64,000 nucleotides of DNA, from NCBI RefSeq assembly GCF_051020765.1, contig NC_134944.1:9486001-9550000 (forward strand). Direction: 5' to 3'. Under the pieces are notes generated by a model. It ran no database searches. It saw only the letters and a list, made by a program, of their open reading frames with translations, and was not told the DNA's origin. Source of the DNA: Lasioglossum baleicum (lineage: Eukaryota; Arthropoda; Insecta; Hymenoptera; Halictidae). This document shows, in pieces, positions 33,801 to 48,800 of this stretch. Numbering within the stretch: position 1 is the stretch's first letter; the number at the start of each line of letters is the position of its first letter. Both the position numbers and the translations under genes were made by a program.

Positions 33801-36800
33801 AGTTGAAGCGAAGGGACTGTGAAGTTTGTAAAAATAACAAATTGTGGAACGAAAAATCAAATACATTTAAATCAGAATAACCTTTTTATGAATGGACCAA
33901 ACGACTTCAATTTTCTCTGTAAGGCTAGAAGAATTAGTTTAGTAAATGACGTTTATATGAATTGCGAAAAGAAAATAGTAAAAATTGATTTTTGCTGCTT
34001 TTTTTAGCTGGGCTAATAACGAAAATTTAAAAGATGTGTTTGGTCAACTCGTATAAATGATACACGCTCTGAAAATTTCATTGAAATTGGTTAATTGGTT
34101 TACGAGTTGTAAACGATCAAAAGTGGTAAAAATTGCAATTTTTCAAGATTTCCAAGATTTACCACTTTTGATCGTTTGTAATTCGTAAACCAATGAACCA
34201 ATTTCAATGAAATTTTCAGAGCGTATATCATTTATACGAGTTGACCAGACACATCTTTCAAATTTTCGTTATTGGCCCAGCTAAAAAAGTAGTGAAAATC
34301 AATTTTTACTATTTTTTCTCGCAATTCCGACCAAATGCATTTTTTCAAAATATTTTTTGAACGTTTAGACCCCTCAATAATATCAAACCTTATAAACTAA
34401 TTTTCATAATAATTTAATGTTGCTATCAAACGATATTAAATTTTCTATAAAATAAATAGTCAATTTATTCCTATTTTTAAATAATATTAAATTCCCTGTA
34501 AAATATTATAATTGTTTAACGCTAAACCTTAGGTCGTAGACAAATTTTGAGACCAGATATGAAATCAGCGTGAAAAAATCTACTGGAAATGATATGTCGC
34601 ATGTTAAAAAAGAATTTCTTCCGCGCGTGGTAATTGGAAGAACCACAATTTTCTTGAAATTGTGCAAGTTTAACGAATTTTCTCAAGGTTAAAAGACGTT
34701 CGTACCACAATCTCCATAATTATTTCATATTCTACAAAGTTTCAGCTGTCATTTAATAAAAATTTCATCGCTCTATCTCATTTCTATCGAAAGTTCTTTG
34801 ATTTTGACACAGAATTCATCGGTTTTACCCACTGTGCGACGTAGTACGGATGATCGCGGCTTAAATCCTGGTAGGCCAGACGCGAGAGCGACGGTGGTCC
34901 TTCCAGCTTCTAAAATTACGACCAGCGCGCGGCTCGAAAAGCTCGTTGAACCACGACCGCCCACGAAAAGCCCCGCGACCGACTGGTCCGACTTTCCAAC
35001 CGACTCGCGACCCAAAGGGCAATGGGGCAACGTGCGCGATAAAAGCGGTTTCCGAGTCCACGTGGACTCTCGCTGCTGCTCTCGATTCCCATTAACCCCC
35101 TGCGCTAGAATATCCCAGAAATCATCAGTGTCTACGGTGTATTTGTAGTATCCTAACATTGGCATATGTAACTGTCTTGTTAATGAACCAAACTATAATA
35201 TATGTAGGCCCAACGTTGGATATTCGCTGGTAAATTGTTACAAGACAAAATCACCAACCATATACCAATCAACATCCAATTGTTGGCCACCGTTGGCCAA
35301 TCATAAATGCTACTAGGGAGGCTAGGGAACTAGGAAGGCCTACATGAATCGAATGTTCCTCTTCTTTTAGGAATTTATCAGAATCGGAGGATCGCGCTTT
35401 GCTTCCAGTCGCAGAGGGATCAACGAAACGAGTAGTTTTGATTGCTTATACAGTAAAGTCGCGTTTACTGTCCAGCAGCCTGTGTTCTGCACGGACAGAG
35501 TTGGGCAAAATGTAATTTCAATTACAATTTCAATTACTTACCAATTACTGTAATTTGGAGTTGCAGAAATACAATTACATGTAATTGTAATTGGTAATTG
35601 CAATTACTTGACGAATCATTGTAATTGTGGTCCGCAATTACAATTACTGGTTGAGCGAAAGTAATTGCAATTCCAATTACAATTATATGTAATTGTAATT
35701 GTATTTCTGCAATTCCAAATTACAGTAATTGGTAAGTAATTGTAATTGAAATTACATTTTGCCCAACTCTGCGCTAGACCACGTATACGTACGCGAGAAT
35801 TGCAAGGTTCCGAGATTCCACTTCTGACTTCTCGATAATGCAAAGTCGGGGTTTTTTAGTAGTCAAAATCGCTAGATAAAAGATCACTCTAGGACTCTAG
35901 GCCATTGTTTGCCTCAATATCCTTCTTTTACGTTTCCGAGCAATGGTTTTGCAATATTTAGCTGCATGTTGCCCGTCGCATTTTGCCCGTCAGATGACGC
36001 TGCAGTCACGCCGGCGTAGTAGCCTCTCCGACGGGCAACATGCAGCCGAATATTGCAAAACCATTGCTCGGAAACGTAAAAGAAGGACTTTTGAGGCATA
36101 CAATGGCCTAGATTGATCTTTCATCTAGCGATTTTGACTACTAGAAAACCCCATTCTTACATTATCGAGATATCAGAAGTTGAATCTCGGACCCTTGCAA
36201 TCCTCGCGTACGTATACCCTAGCGGTGTGTGAGTGTTCACGCGCGAGCGTCGTCTGTTTGGAAAGGAATTGCAACTACCAGTTACAATTACTTGTAATTG
36301 CATTAAAATTACTTGGGAATTGCAGAAATAAAATTACAATTACATGCAATTGTAATTGGAATTGCAATTACTTTCGCTCAATCAGTAATTTTGAAAGAAG
36401 TAATTCCAATTACTTAACACAATTACAGTAATTTTAATCGAGTCTAACAATTACTTCAGTGTAATTGTTCTTTTAAACCATTAATTTTTATGTTTAGGAC
36501 CATTTCACCGTTTTCTCATTGTAATTATAGTCCACTTTTGCACATGTAATTGAAGATGTAATTAATTCCTGCCCAACTCTGTGCACGGACAGTGATCGCA
36601 TACCGACGTTATTTTTTTATGACTGCGTCCACCGCGCCGAGAGTTCAAAAGAAAGTCGAACGCAGAAAAAGGACAGCATGACAGTGGAGTGGGTAGGCAC
36701 TGGACAGTGATCGCGTACCCGATCAGGGATAGTAAACGCGACTATTACTGTACTTGGCTTCTGGATTGAAATTGAAATCGTTTGCGCCGAGGAGAATTTA

Positions 36801-39800
36801 CGCTTGTCAGTCTGGCTTCTCGGCATTCTAATTTTCCTCCTGAAAGCATCCGAACGACTAGACGGGACGTATCGCCGGGGGGCGATATCGGTGTTTAAAT
36901 AGTTCTTGCGCTGGGAAAAGCGACTCGGGAGTCCCGAAACCGAGTGAAACCGAGTGAAATCGAGGAAAATGGCACGGTGGTCGTCTTCCGAGAGTTCTCC
37001 CGGTGATTCGACCGGTCCCAGCCGCAATTCACCGAAAACTTTTCTCATTTGCAGCGCGCCTTCTTGCCCAGGCTATCTCCCAGCCCGATTTCCCGCTGTA
37101 ATTCGAGCCTCCGTGTTTCTTCTTCTTTTTACATGTCCGCGGGGAAAAACGAACGAACGCGCGCTTCCAATCGGCGAACGCAAAGGCGAACCAGTGAACG
37201 CGGATTTTGCATTAAAAATTCTCAAAGACGAGAGTGCTTCTAAATATTCTAGTAAAACACCTTTACAACTTCGATAGTTGTAAAATAATAAATCTAAAAC
37301 CGGTCTTTCGACTGTGGCGGTGGTAGGTTTAGCGTTAAACGATTATATATTTGATTTTTCGTTCCATAGTTTGTTATTACCACGCTCAAGTTAGCTTGCC
37401 GAGTTGTTGTTGTACGCGTTAAATCTTGTAATCGAATTTTAAACCACTTCCCGATGAACTAGACACTTGAAACTTTAAAGATAGCTCAGAACTGGATGAC
37501 AATACAATATTAATACATTACCGAGCGGTGCTTTTTGCATAATTTTGAAAAATCTATGGTACATGGCTAAACAATTTTTAATGGAACCTTCAATAGCAAC
37601 AGTAATTTTCATTGTGAACTAACAAGTCACCCTCAATAACGTCATCTAATAGTTTCATTTAAGATTGCAATGTCAAAGAAGATTTCTATGCTTTCTTTTG
37701 GTGCAGCACAATTATTGAAAATCCTATTAATAGGCTTCCGGTAGGTAAAGTGTTAAAAAACAAATTTTAAAAAGAAATTGTGCGTCTACGAGAAAAAAAT
37801 TTGGATATTAAACGTCACACCTCGTTGCGCGACGCTTGGAAGTACGTGATCGTGTTCAGCGATCCCCACTCCGCGCGCCAGCGCTCCCTACTCCACTCCA
37901 CGGACCCACTTCGCACCGAAGGAGCTCAGTGTGATTGTAGTGTTCCGTTCATTCGGTTCCATTTCGGATTATTTCGGACTCCATCAAAAGACATCGTCTC
38001 TCGGAGTCATCCCCTCATTCTATCCCGCGTATTTCCATATCTTGCGTTTCTATATCTTACTATTTCATACCAATATTACTATATCTTGCGTTCCATTTAA
38101 GAAATACTTATATTAAAATGCACTACAAAGGAGAAAATAATGTTTTCAGACATTAGTCACTATAAATAAAAGCGTGGAGCGCCCTCGAAGATTACGTCAA
38201 TATAGTTTAGCGCTCCACGCTTTCTCCTTTTTAGGGCATTTTAATATAAGCGGGGATTTTAAAAAGGTTTTCTTTTACAATTTTCATGGCCCCTTCGCTT
38301 CAACTCGTAAATAAGGGTGCATTTATAGTGGAGCTGCGAGCATCGATGATAGCGGCGCGGTGAAAAGAAACCAACATTCAGTACATACAGTACATACAGT
38401 AGCGGATAAAAGTTTAAGACCGCTCTAAAGGAGGCGATAACTTTTTTAATATTGTACTATACGATTTGAACTTTTTTGGAAAGCTAGAGCAATTAGTTTA
38501 CTAAAGGATGTGAAAAGAAATTTTTTCAAAAATTGCAATTAATCGGAATTGTTGAAAAAATACTAAAAGTTGAATTTTTAACTGTTTTTTGTGGCCCTAT
38601 ATAGAAAATTTAAACGATTTATTGCCGAAAAATCTTGAAAATCTGCAATTTTTACCATCTTTAAACGTTTCTAGCTCATTGCAACGTCGACCGATTTTTA
38701 CGAAATTTTTAGAATATGTTTAATTGACGCAGATCTACAAAACGTATTTTTTAAATTTTCGATATAGGCCCACAAAAAACAGTTAAAAATTCAACTTTTA
38801 GTATTTTTTCAACAATTCCGATTAATTGCAATTTTTGAAAAAATTTCTTTTCACATCCTTTAGTAAACTAATTGCTCTAGCTTCCCAAAAAAGTTCAAAT
38901 CATATAGTACAATATTTAAAAAGTTATCGCCTCCTTTAGAGTGGTTTTAAACTTTTGTCCGCTACTGTTTTGTTTTTCTATTTTTTTTCACCGCACAGCT
39001 CACCTTGCTGCTCCACTATAAATCCATACTAACTGTGTGAGACAGCCAACCGGCTATGTACATACTGCGATAACAATTTCAAAAATGACATAAGGAACTC
39101 CCCGCAAAATCGACCCTGTTTTTCACCGTGAAAGTCAATTTTGCGGGGGGTTCCTTACGTAATTTCCGACTAAATCGGGGGTGTAGAATGCGCTATAGTG
39201 TCCTCGACATATAATTTCGTGACACCCTTATTTTTCACGTTGGTGGTCAATTTTTTCGGGGGGTTCCTTACGTAATTTCCGACTAAATCGGGGGTGTAGA
39301 ACGCGCTACGATGTCCTCGACATTATAATTTCGTGACAGGCTGCACAAGTCGGAGACTTTCGACAGAGTCTGACGGATGGTCGAAGCATCTGTTAGACTA
39401 TTGTTAATGTCTGGTTGGTCGCCTAAATGTCAGTGGACGGGTCTCGATCGGCAACCTTTCACGCCGATCCGCGATCTCGCGGCGCGAACCCGATCGCGCT
39501 TGCATAAACCGATGTTTCTGTACGCGTGTAAGAGGAGAACAGGAACAACAATAGCAACAGCAACACCAGCAACGAGCGGTTCTACTCGGTTGCGAAATAG
39601 CGATCGGTTGACCGGCGTCTCCAGGCAGTCTGTCCGCGCTCGATCGCCGACCTGGATCGGCCCCCGTTCATTTGCGCCGTAGGAATTACGATATCCAGCA
39701 GCGGGATTTTTCGCGCGATCGTCCCACGCGTATCTACACGAGCCAGCTCCGCTGGAGAAGGACGGCGAGGCAGGAAAGAATCGGAGAGAGCGAGCGAGAG

Positions 39801-42800
39801 AGAAGAAGAGAACGGCAGGTTGTCCGTTCGACGACGCATTGATCAGTTCCTATTGAACGGCGGAACCGCGCGCGTTCGTGATCGACGGTGCAAGATCGAC
39901 GAGATCGATCCGACGAGGATACTCTCGCAAGATATCGAACCAGACCCGGGACTTTCGTTTCATTTTCGGTGCAATTTCTGAAGCACGACGGTCTCTCCTC
40001 TCTCTCTCTCTCTTCTCTGCATCGCATTCTCGCCGGAAAGCTAGAATAACGAGGCCGTTGAACGGGGACGTTGAACCGTCGCGTCGCAGCGGCGAATTAA
40101 AATTGAATCGACGGAGATGCGGCTCCACGTTGCAAGCCAAGATCCGTGCGAACGTTCCGCCGGAGCGATCGACGGAGCCTCGGATCGATAGCGGTCTCGC
40201 GTTTCGCAGAAGAGAGGGGAATCGCCGATATCCCGACGAAGAATTCCTGCGACCACGATGGGACAACTCGAGCTGGATCTTCGTGGATCTTCGGCCGCAG
40301 ACGATCTTCCTCCTGGAGAAGTCTCGAAGGAACCAAAGTTTGAACGTTGAAGACGCCTGATGGATCTATTCTCTCTGGAACTGCTTCCTCGCGTCTCGTA
40401 CGGTGATTGTTGGTTGAAGGTGATCGAAGGGAGCGATGCTGGAGCTATTAGAGCGCAAAGCGAACGGAATCTCCTGGCCGACCTGCCGCGGCCAGAATCT
40501 GGAGTCGTTCGCCAAGGAAGCGAAAGGGGTGTTGCTGTTGAAAAGGGGCAAAGGCTACCCCAGGGAGAAACGATGGAGGAAGGAGAATGGGGGCTTGCTG
40601 TGCTCTCTGGGACAGCTGGGCTGCTCCGAGTCCTACAGTCCCGATACCCTCGGCACCTGGAAGTTCCACAAGGTGTCCCGAGCTAGGTACGACCATCGCT
40701 TCGCGAGACATCGTACCGACGCGTTACTATTATGCAAAAGCGCAATAGAGAAAGTAATAGTGAAAGGTAAAGTGCGTGGGCGACGGTCGCAGGTGCGTGG
40801 CGGTTTTGCTCGCGACGGCGGGTCATGGCCGAAGAACGCGTAATCTCTCTCTTTATCCGTTTATCTATCTCGTTGGACTCCGGGCAGGATGATGTTCCGA
40901 ACGGTTCCGGAAGCGGCGATCGTTTCGATATTTCTATCTAGTCGCGGCACCTCGATTTGATCGTTACCTTAGTAGCTATAGGAGTAGTAGATAGGAATTG
41001 GAACTTGATTGAATTGGAACTTGATTGAATTAGAACTTGAGTAGATCACCAAAGTTTCAAAACATTCTCTTAAATTGTTACCTTAAATATTATAAACTAG
41101 AAGGATTTCAAAGGCTGTCGAAAGTTGATGACCCTTGTTGTAGGGCAAGAGGTTAAAAGGGGCCACTTCCGCGATGACATTCCGCGCACAGAATTGGAAC
41201 ATGATTGTAATTAGAACTTGATTTAAGTAGAACTTTGTGGTAATTAGAACTTGATTGTAGTTAGAACTTGATTGTGGTTAGTACTTGATTAAATTAGGAC
41301 TTGATTGTAACTGGAACTTGATTGTAATTAGAACTTGTTTGTAATTAGAACTTGTTTGTAATTAGAACTTGAGTAGATCACCAAAGTTTCAAAACATTCT
41401 CTTAAATTGTTACCTTCAATATTATAATCGAGAAGGATTTCAAAGGCTGTCGAAAGTTGATGACCCTTGTTATAGGGCAAGAGGTTAAAAGGGGCCACTT
41501 CCGCGATGACATTCCGCGCACCGAATTGGAACTTGATTGTAATTAGAACTTGATTGAAGTTAGAACTTGATTGTGGTTAAAACTTGATTGAATTAAAGCT
41601 TGATTGTCACTACAACTTGATTGTAATTGGAACTTGTTGGTAATTGGAACGTGATTGTCACTAGAACTTGATTTTAATTAGAACTTGAGTAGATCACCAA
41701 AGTTTCAAAACATCGTCCTAAATTGTTACCTCAAATATTATCAACTAGAAGGGTTTTAAAGGTTGTGGGAGGTTAAAGACCCCCGTTGTAGGGCAACAAG
41801 TTAAAAGGGACTACTCCCGCGATGACGTTTCACGCGCAGAAACGCGATATTGTCTCACAATCAGAGAATTCCGAACGGTGACGGACCGCTGACGACGTGA
41901 CACGGCCCGACTGGTGCGGCGACGTGACGCGCGACGGTGTGCTGGAACAATTGTCGCGCGTCGTCGAGCAGCTTTAGAAATTCTTGAAACGCGACCGCTC
42001 CGAGCTCGATGCCTATACGTGTCCGCGTGGCTTTTCAAAGGGCTTGTTTCCGTTCTTCTCTCCATCTTTCCTGCTTCCTTGATTCTCTCTGTTTTACCTT
42101 GCTCGATAAACCTCGGCCTCGCGGTGTCGTTCAAACGCTTTCGAAGGCTTTCAACCGTGCCACGGCAACGGCGGCGTCGCGATATCGCGCCGATCCGTGC
42201 CAAACTACGTATTTTCCCCGATTACCTCCTTCCCATTGCCCAGTGGAGCATTGGTGCGGACTTTTCGAACCGTCTCCTCTAAATTTTCACCATTTTCTGT
42301 AGCGAAGTTTCACAATTTCTATGCTGATGCCGGTTGTCAAAGATTAGGACTCTATAAAACCTGTATCATCAATGCTATCGGCGCACTGGTTCGATCATTC
42401 GATATTGAAAAGCAATTTTGCAAATTACCACACTGTCACTTCAACGTTTCGATCTTAAGTTAGATTATTGTCAAGAAATAATTGCGTCTGTAAATTATTA
42501 TATATTCAGATATTAACATACTGTGCAAAATGTCAACCCTGTATCTCGATCGGGAGTGTAGTTATGGGGTCAAAACGAAAAATCAGTTTTCGGCCTGTTT
42601 TCCCTAGTTAATGACGTTTAGAAATTCCGAGAAAAATCTGACACATGTCAAGAACCCAAATGCATACTTTGCAATTGGTGTCAGATTTTTAAAGTGAAAG
42701 TCCTGCTTGTAAAAAATCAAAAACCTCAAAAAAAATCGATAAAATGCAGATTTCACATGGAGGTTCTAGAGTGACAATATTTATATTTTTACAATAGCGA

Positions 42801-45800
42801 TATATTGTTATAAGTATTGTTCATGAATTTTTTCAGATTTTTTGGTTTAGTGCGCCGTTGTTAAAAAAATAATAAAAACCGATTTTTCCGAGGTTTTTTC
42901 CGCGAAGAACTAAGCTAACCTTAAAATTATTACGTTACAACGTATAACGTGAACACTTTGAAAGAACGAATCAAATCATCGATCGACATATTGGCCAATC
43001 AATATTTGGCGGTAAATTTGAACCGTAAAATATCTTTACAACCACTTTTAAAATGGTCTGTAAATTAACAACGAAACGTTGAAGTAGCAATGTGGTAATT
43101 TGCAAAATTGCTTTTAAATATCAAATGATCGAACCAGTGTGCCGATAGCATTAATACAGGTTCTATAAACAAATTTACGATCGATATAACGAAATATTTA
43201 TCAGTACTCTATATTCGCCACAAGAAAAATGGCGCGAAATTTACAAATGTCATTTTGAGACACCGTTTGTTCCGAGTTTATTTGAGTTTAATATGCAATG
43301 TAATACCTGAATATATAATAATAATTTACAGACGCAATTATTTCTTGAAGATGATCTAAATTAAGATCGAAACGTTGAAGTAACAATGTGGTAACTTGCA
43401 GAGTTGCTTTTAAATATCAAAATGAACGAACCAGTGCGGCAATAGCATTAATACAGGTTCTATGAACAAATTTACCATCGATATAACGAAATATTTATTA
43501 GTACTCTATGTTCGCCACAAGAAAAATGTCGCGCAATTTAAAAATGTCATTTTGAGACACCGTTTGTTCCGAGTTTCTGCCAGGTTTTCAAGTCCGCGAC
43601 CCTACTGTGCGTCGGACGAATCTCGGGGGTGCCCTCTGCAGGCTGCGAACGCGCGAAGTAGTTCCGCAGCGTAGTAATAATAAATGCGCAACGCGGAACG
43701 AATGCGCTATTGTCGAGCAGCTCGCGCTTCCCGCGGTCCGTGACGGCAGCCGTGCGAAGAGGACGCGGCTCGTTCGTGGAAACGCGGTCATCTCCAACCG
43801 GGAGATCTTCAATGTTCGACTACCCAAATCGATTTGAACCGCGTGTCTAGCATGTCTAACATGTCTAGCGTGTCCAACGTGTCCAGCTCGCAATAATCGA
43901 CCAACTTTTCGTAACTCTTGGCATAAATGTTCCGTCCCTGACCGACGCGATACGTCAGAATTCCGTGGTTGAACGACGCTCGCAATGCGCATCCAGCGAC
44001 TACGGGGTCAACGTCGACCCGTACCCCAATTTCGTGCACTCGGGAACCGCGAACACCGTCGACGCTAAAATTGCACGGACCGGAAGACCACCGGCACAGC
44101 GATCCGATAATTTTTCGCGATGCATACAAACGGCCGCAATCAAACGCTTCCGGACACGCAACAGGACCATTCACGGTCTCGAATAGGATCGTTAAACCCG
44201 CGGCGATCGTTCTCCTTTTCTTCGCGCCTCGATTCCGAGTACGCTCCGGAATTGGTAGGCTCCTAACCGCGTTAAGGAGGTAGTATAGTCTCGGATTGTA
44301 ACTAGAAAATACCTAGAATCTTACTAGTAAAATGGCTCGAACATGGGTTTGCGCGAATCGGTTGTTCGTCCTTATTTGTGCTAATTGTGGGCTGGGTGAG
44401 GGCTCATTCTAAAGAGGAAGGTTCATCACACACGGGCCTGGTCATGAGGTTAACGAGATTATGTTTATATCTAATAATATGAGTGTCCAAAGCAGGGAAA
44501 AAATCGAGAAAAAATCCCGCAGATTTCAGTGTATTTTTCTGTTTCCAAAAGCCTTTTTGACTGATGGGATGACCAGAGCACCATGCGGTGAACCCTCCTC
44601 TTTCGAATGAGCCCTCAATCAGCACATTTGCTCGTATAAGGATATTAAGTGAAAACTCGCAGAGCCATGTTTCGACCCATTTTTCTAGTAAGATTCTAGT
44701 TATTTTCTAGTTACAATCCGAGCCTGTACTACCCCCTTAAGCCCTTGCCGTATCATTTCTTTTACGGTTACAGCGATTAGAGCGTCTTTATCCCGAAAAA
44801 TGTAGAAGAGAACAGAAAATTGATATGTTTTGTACGGCTACATTTATTTTAATGCTTAAATATTGATTACTACGGATATTCGTGCATTTATAGCTTCAAC
44901 AGATTTCTAAAAAAATGCTGGTAAATAAAATTCTACAGAATTTAGTACGATTTTCATTTATCTCAGTTCTACAAAGACTACTACCACTGAATATAACATT
45001 TTACATGATCCCGCTTGCTTAAAATTTGCCTACAAACATTGAAAATTGCATAAACATCCGCAGTAAGTATTGCATCTCAATATGATATTCATAAAAAATA
45101 TGTAGAATGGAGGATCGTAAGAAATGTTTAATTTTTTCGAGTTAAAATTAACGCGGTTTTTCGTTAATAACTCCTTAACAAAGCCGTGGACGCCATTTTT
45201 GTAAAGGAAAATGTTGCTCCAAATGATCTCGGGAACCACCTATTTTCGGATGTTGAAGGAATTTTGAGCCACCGAGTGTTTTCACTAAAGGGCGCTTCGA
45301 GCTGAAACTAATCGCGCGTTTTAAAGAATCTTGAAAGCTCCGTACACAATGGCGACCGGCGACTGCACCGCGGGCTTGCACTCCGAGACTTCTCGACTCC
45401 TCGAACGATCTCGAGAGGGTACACCGAGGATTAATCCTCTCGATGGCCCTAAACGGATCCAATAAAGCGCGAAAGTTTCGAGTGTCGCGATCGTTGGACC
45501 GCGACGAGGATCCGGTAACTTTATCTGAACATCGAGCTTGCAATAAAAAATTCTAGGCCACGTACTGATCACATAGGTATCGAATAAGGAAAGAGAAATG
45601 CGTGAAGAATTCGGACAATTCTATCGCAGATTATCGATGAATCACTGATAACGAGCGTAATCAACGGCGCGCATCCTAACTGACCACAGTTGCTTTTCGT
45701 CCGCCGAGAGCGTCGCATATTCCCGATTATTGTCTCGCGCTCGTAGTGTTCAATTTCGAGAAAGTTCGCGACGTGTCATCGATCATTGAGGAATGATCAT

Positions 45801-48800
45801 CATAGGATGAAGACGGTCATCGACGCCTGTACACGTCGTTCCCGCTCATGGTGTAACAAGCTGTCGAATCGTCCGAAAAAGAATTCGCTTCGCCGTGGAA
45901 GATGCTCACACAGAACAGAAGATTGTCTGGAAAAGTGATAAACTGTCGCCGTTGTTGTTATTCTCAAACGTATCAGAATTGGCTTGCTCGACCCTAACCC
46001 TTACGTACTACTAGAAATCCCTATTTCATGTGTATGAGTAAATACACGTCGTTCGTGAACCGTGTACATAGTAAGAATTAAACACTAAACCTGCAGAGCA
46101 CCAAAAGCGACTAAAATGTCTTAGCTTTACAAAAATTACAAGGCTCTATTTATTTAGATTCTGAGCGATTTTTATTACAATATGTGCCCGAGTAAAAAGA
46201 TATATCGAATCTATTTTCATGTAAGGAACTGAATAATTTCAATAATTGTGAAATGAAAAATATGAAACCGGTCATTTGACCGGTAGTGGTTTAGTGTTAA
46301 GGATCCGTGGATACGGATCCGTTAGGAACGTTCGAGTCCGACAACTGATGCGTTATTCTTTTTCGGTCGAACGTGCCGAACGTATCCGTATTCACAGATT
46401 CTGTACACGGATCCTTAAATTCGTACTAGGGTTTATACTTTCCTTAGAAAGGCGAAGATTTCGATGCTTCGATATCAGAAAATTCAAAGCGTCGATTTCA
46501 GAAAATTCAAAGCGTCGATATCAGAAAAGTCGAAGCTTTGATTTTAGAAACTTTAAAGCTTCGGTTTCAGAAACTTTGAAAGTTCGAAGATTCGATTTCA
46601 GATACTTTAAGGCTTCGATATCAGAAAATTCCAAGCTTCAATTTCAGAAACTTTGAAGCTTCGATATCAGAAAATTCGAAGCTTCGATTTCAGAAACTTT
46701 GAAGCTTCAATTTCAGAAACTTTGAAGCTTCAATTACAGAAACTTCGAAGCTTCGATTTCAGAAACTTTGAAACTTCGAAGCTTCGATTTCAAAAACTTT
46801 GAAGCTTCGATTTGTTGAATTCGTTCGATTCGTATCCACTTAAAGTTTAAAGGCAAAGAAATTTGAATCTGCGCGAATGAAGGCGCTCATTTTCTGAAAT
46901 GCGTTACAATGTGATCGTCGGCGATGCGAAAATTCGGACGTAAAATTCGTCCTTCACCTTAGGTTTTTTCAAAAAATCGATTATTGTGAAGAAAACTTGA
47001 TAGCCCACTTCCAATTAATACATATAGAACATAATAAAAATGATGAAGTATTTGAACGTTTTGAGTTACTAACAATACTATACTACTAATATTACAATAT
47101 TTCAGCCTTATTTAAAAAAAAACCACCGATCTATCTCATTTCTGTCGAATGTTCTATGATTTTGACATAAAATTCATCGGTTCACCCCACTGTGCGGCGG
47201 GTAGGTTCGAGATACCGGCGCAAAGTACAGGCTCAGTGCTTTCCGATGAAATCCTTTTCCTCTGTGTACCGGTGAATAATTAATCCTCTCGGCAAGCTTC
47301 CACGTTGAGTCTGGCCAATGCGGAGCCGAGGTTTTACCGGATAATGCATAATTGACGCGGTCGTTGGTGGCAAGGCAAGGCAAGGCTGTGCGGCGCTGCA
47401 TCTCCCTTGTAAGCCGGTCTTTGTCGTCATATTTCTTATACTTGCTGTTTTTTTTCTGTTCTCAGCCATGAGGGGATGAGCACTGGCGTGGGAGATGGTG
47501 GTGGAGGCGGAGTTGGCGGCGTCCAGGGCTCCGGCGGCGGAAGAAACACGCCGCCCCATGGATCGCCTACCCCCATGAACAAGACCACGTTGAAAGTCCA
47601 TCTGCCTAAAGGTGAGTTTCTCGTCCGACAATATTTTACACCTATACCAATATACAATATCATACCAGAGCCAAGGAACCGGCGCAAAATTCAATTTTTC
47701 GGCTTTCAAATCTCAGCCAAAATCCTTTTTTCTATCAAATAAGAACCCTTTGAAACCTCGAAATTCAAAATATTACGTCTTTCAGAGACTTTTCCGAGCA
47801 GATACAGTAAAGTCGCGTTCACTGTCCGCGATCGGGCACGCGATCACAGTCCAGTGCCTACCCACTCCACTGCAGGGCCCGCTCTAGGGGCGCCATTTTG
47901 GCTGTAACTGTGAGAAAAATATTGATGTGTTAAATATCCAATTAATAGAAAATTTGCTTTTATTAAAATTCAAATAAAATGATTTGATTTTTATTGAAGA
48001 TAAAAATATGTACCTTTATTTTTAAAAAATATATATGTATATTCTTAAGGGGCGGCAATTTGTCTTTTTGTCCGGGGCGACGTAACCGCTAGAGCGGGCG
48101 CTGTCCACTGTCCACTGTCATGCTGTCCTTCTGAAACTTCTTGCTTATTGGGTGTAGATAGAGATCAATTATTAGTATGCATATTATTAGTGCAACGGTT
48201 CTTTCGTGATGAATGCGAAATTGTCATAAATAAATAAATTATTGTTAGTATGCATATTATTAGTGCAACGGTTCTTTTGTGATGAATGCGAAATTGTCAT
48301 AAATAAAATTATTAGTATGCATATTATTAGTGCAACGGTTCTTTTGTGATGAATGCGAAATTGTCATAAAAAAGAAAATAACGTCTTAAACGAATAACGT
48401 CTTCAACTAAAAATTCTGTCGCTGCAGCATTTTATTCTTTGCGATATAATACCAAAATGTTCGCTATTATTCTAAGCTCGTCGGTTGTCCAAGCGGTTAA
48501 GGAGTTAGACCAGGGGTGGCCAACCTGTGGCGCATTGGATCCTTGCGTCTATACTTATTCTTTTGAAATAGGCGCCATAACTGAATCCATCTTCATATTT
48601 TCAACACCTGAGAGCTCAGTTCAATTTATACAGCCTTCTTACTCATCAATTCGTCGCAATTTTTTAACAGTTTACAATTATAGGATGGGAATTATAGGAT
48701 GGGCAAAAGATCACTTCTCACTATTGTAGATTAGTACTCCAATGAACGTATGTCTTTTCAACTGGCGTAAGTTAATTAATTTAGTTGCGTGATTGAGTTA

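Larger units (their letters stand above)
35449..36752. mobile_element. TA-flanked miniature element split by nested insertions
   Basis: Outer ends TACAGTAAAGTCGCGTTTAC and its imperfect inverse at 36752. Without its insertion the element is about 210 bp. It contains a hAT-type element at 35496-36581. The sister copy at 47803-49171 shows the intact sequence at the insertion point. Confidence 0.85.

Noticed and set aside
36617..37048. 143-codon minus-strand open frame
   Set aside because: Starts in single-copy GC-rich intron DNA and runs into the end of a miniature element; no homology recognised.
39878..40360. 160-codon open frame upstream of candidate exon 1b
   Set aside because: Arg-rich frame in a likely leader, matched by comparable antisense frames; no family resemblance.
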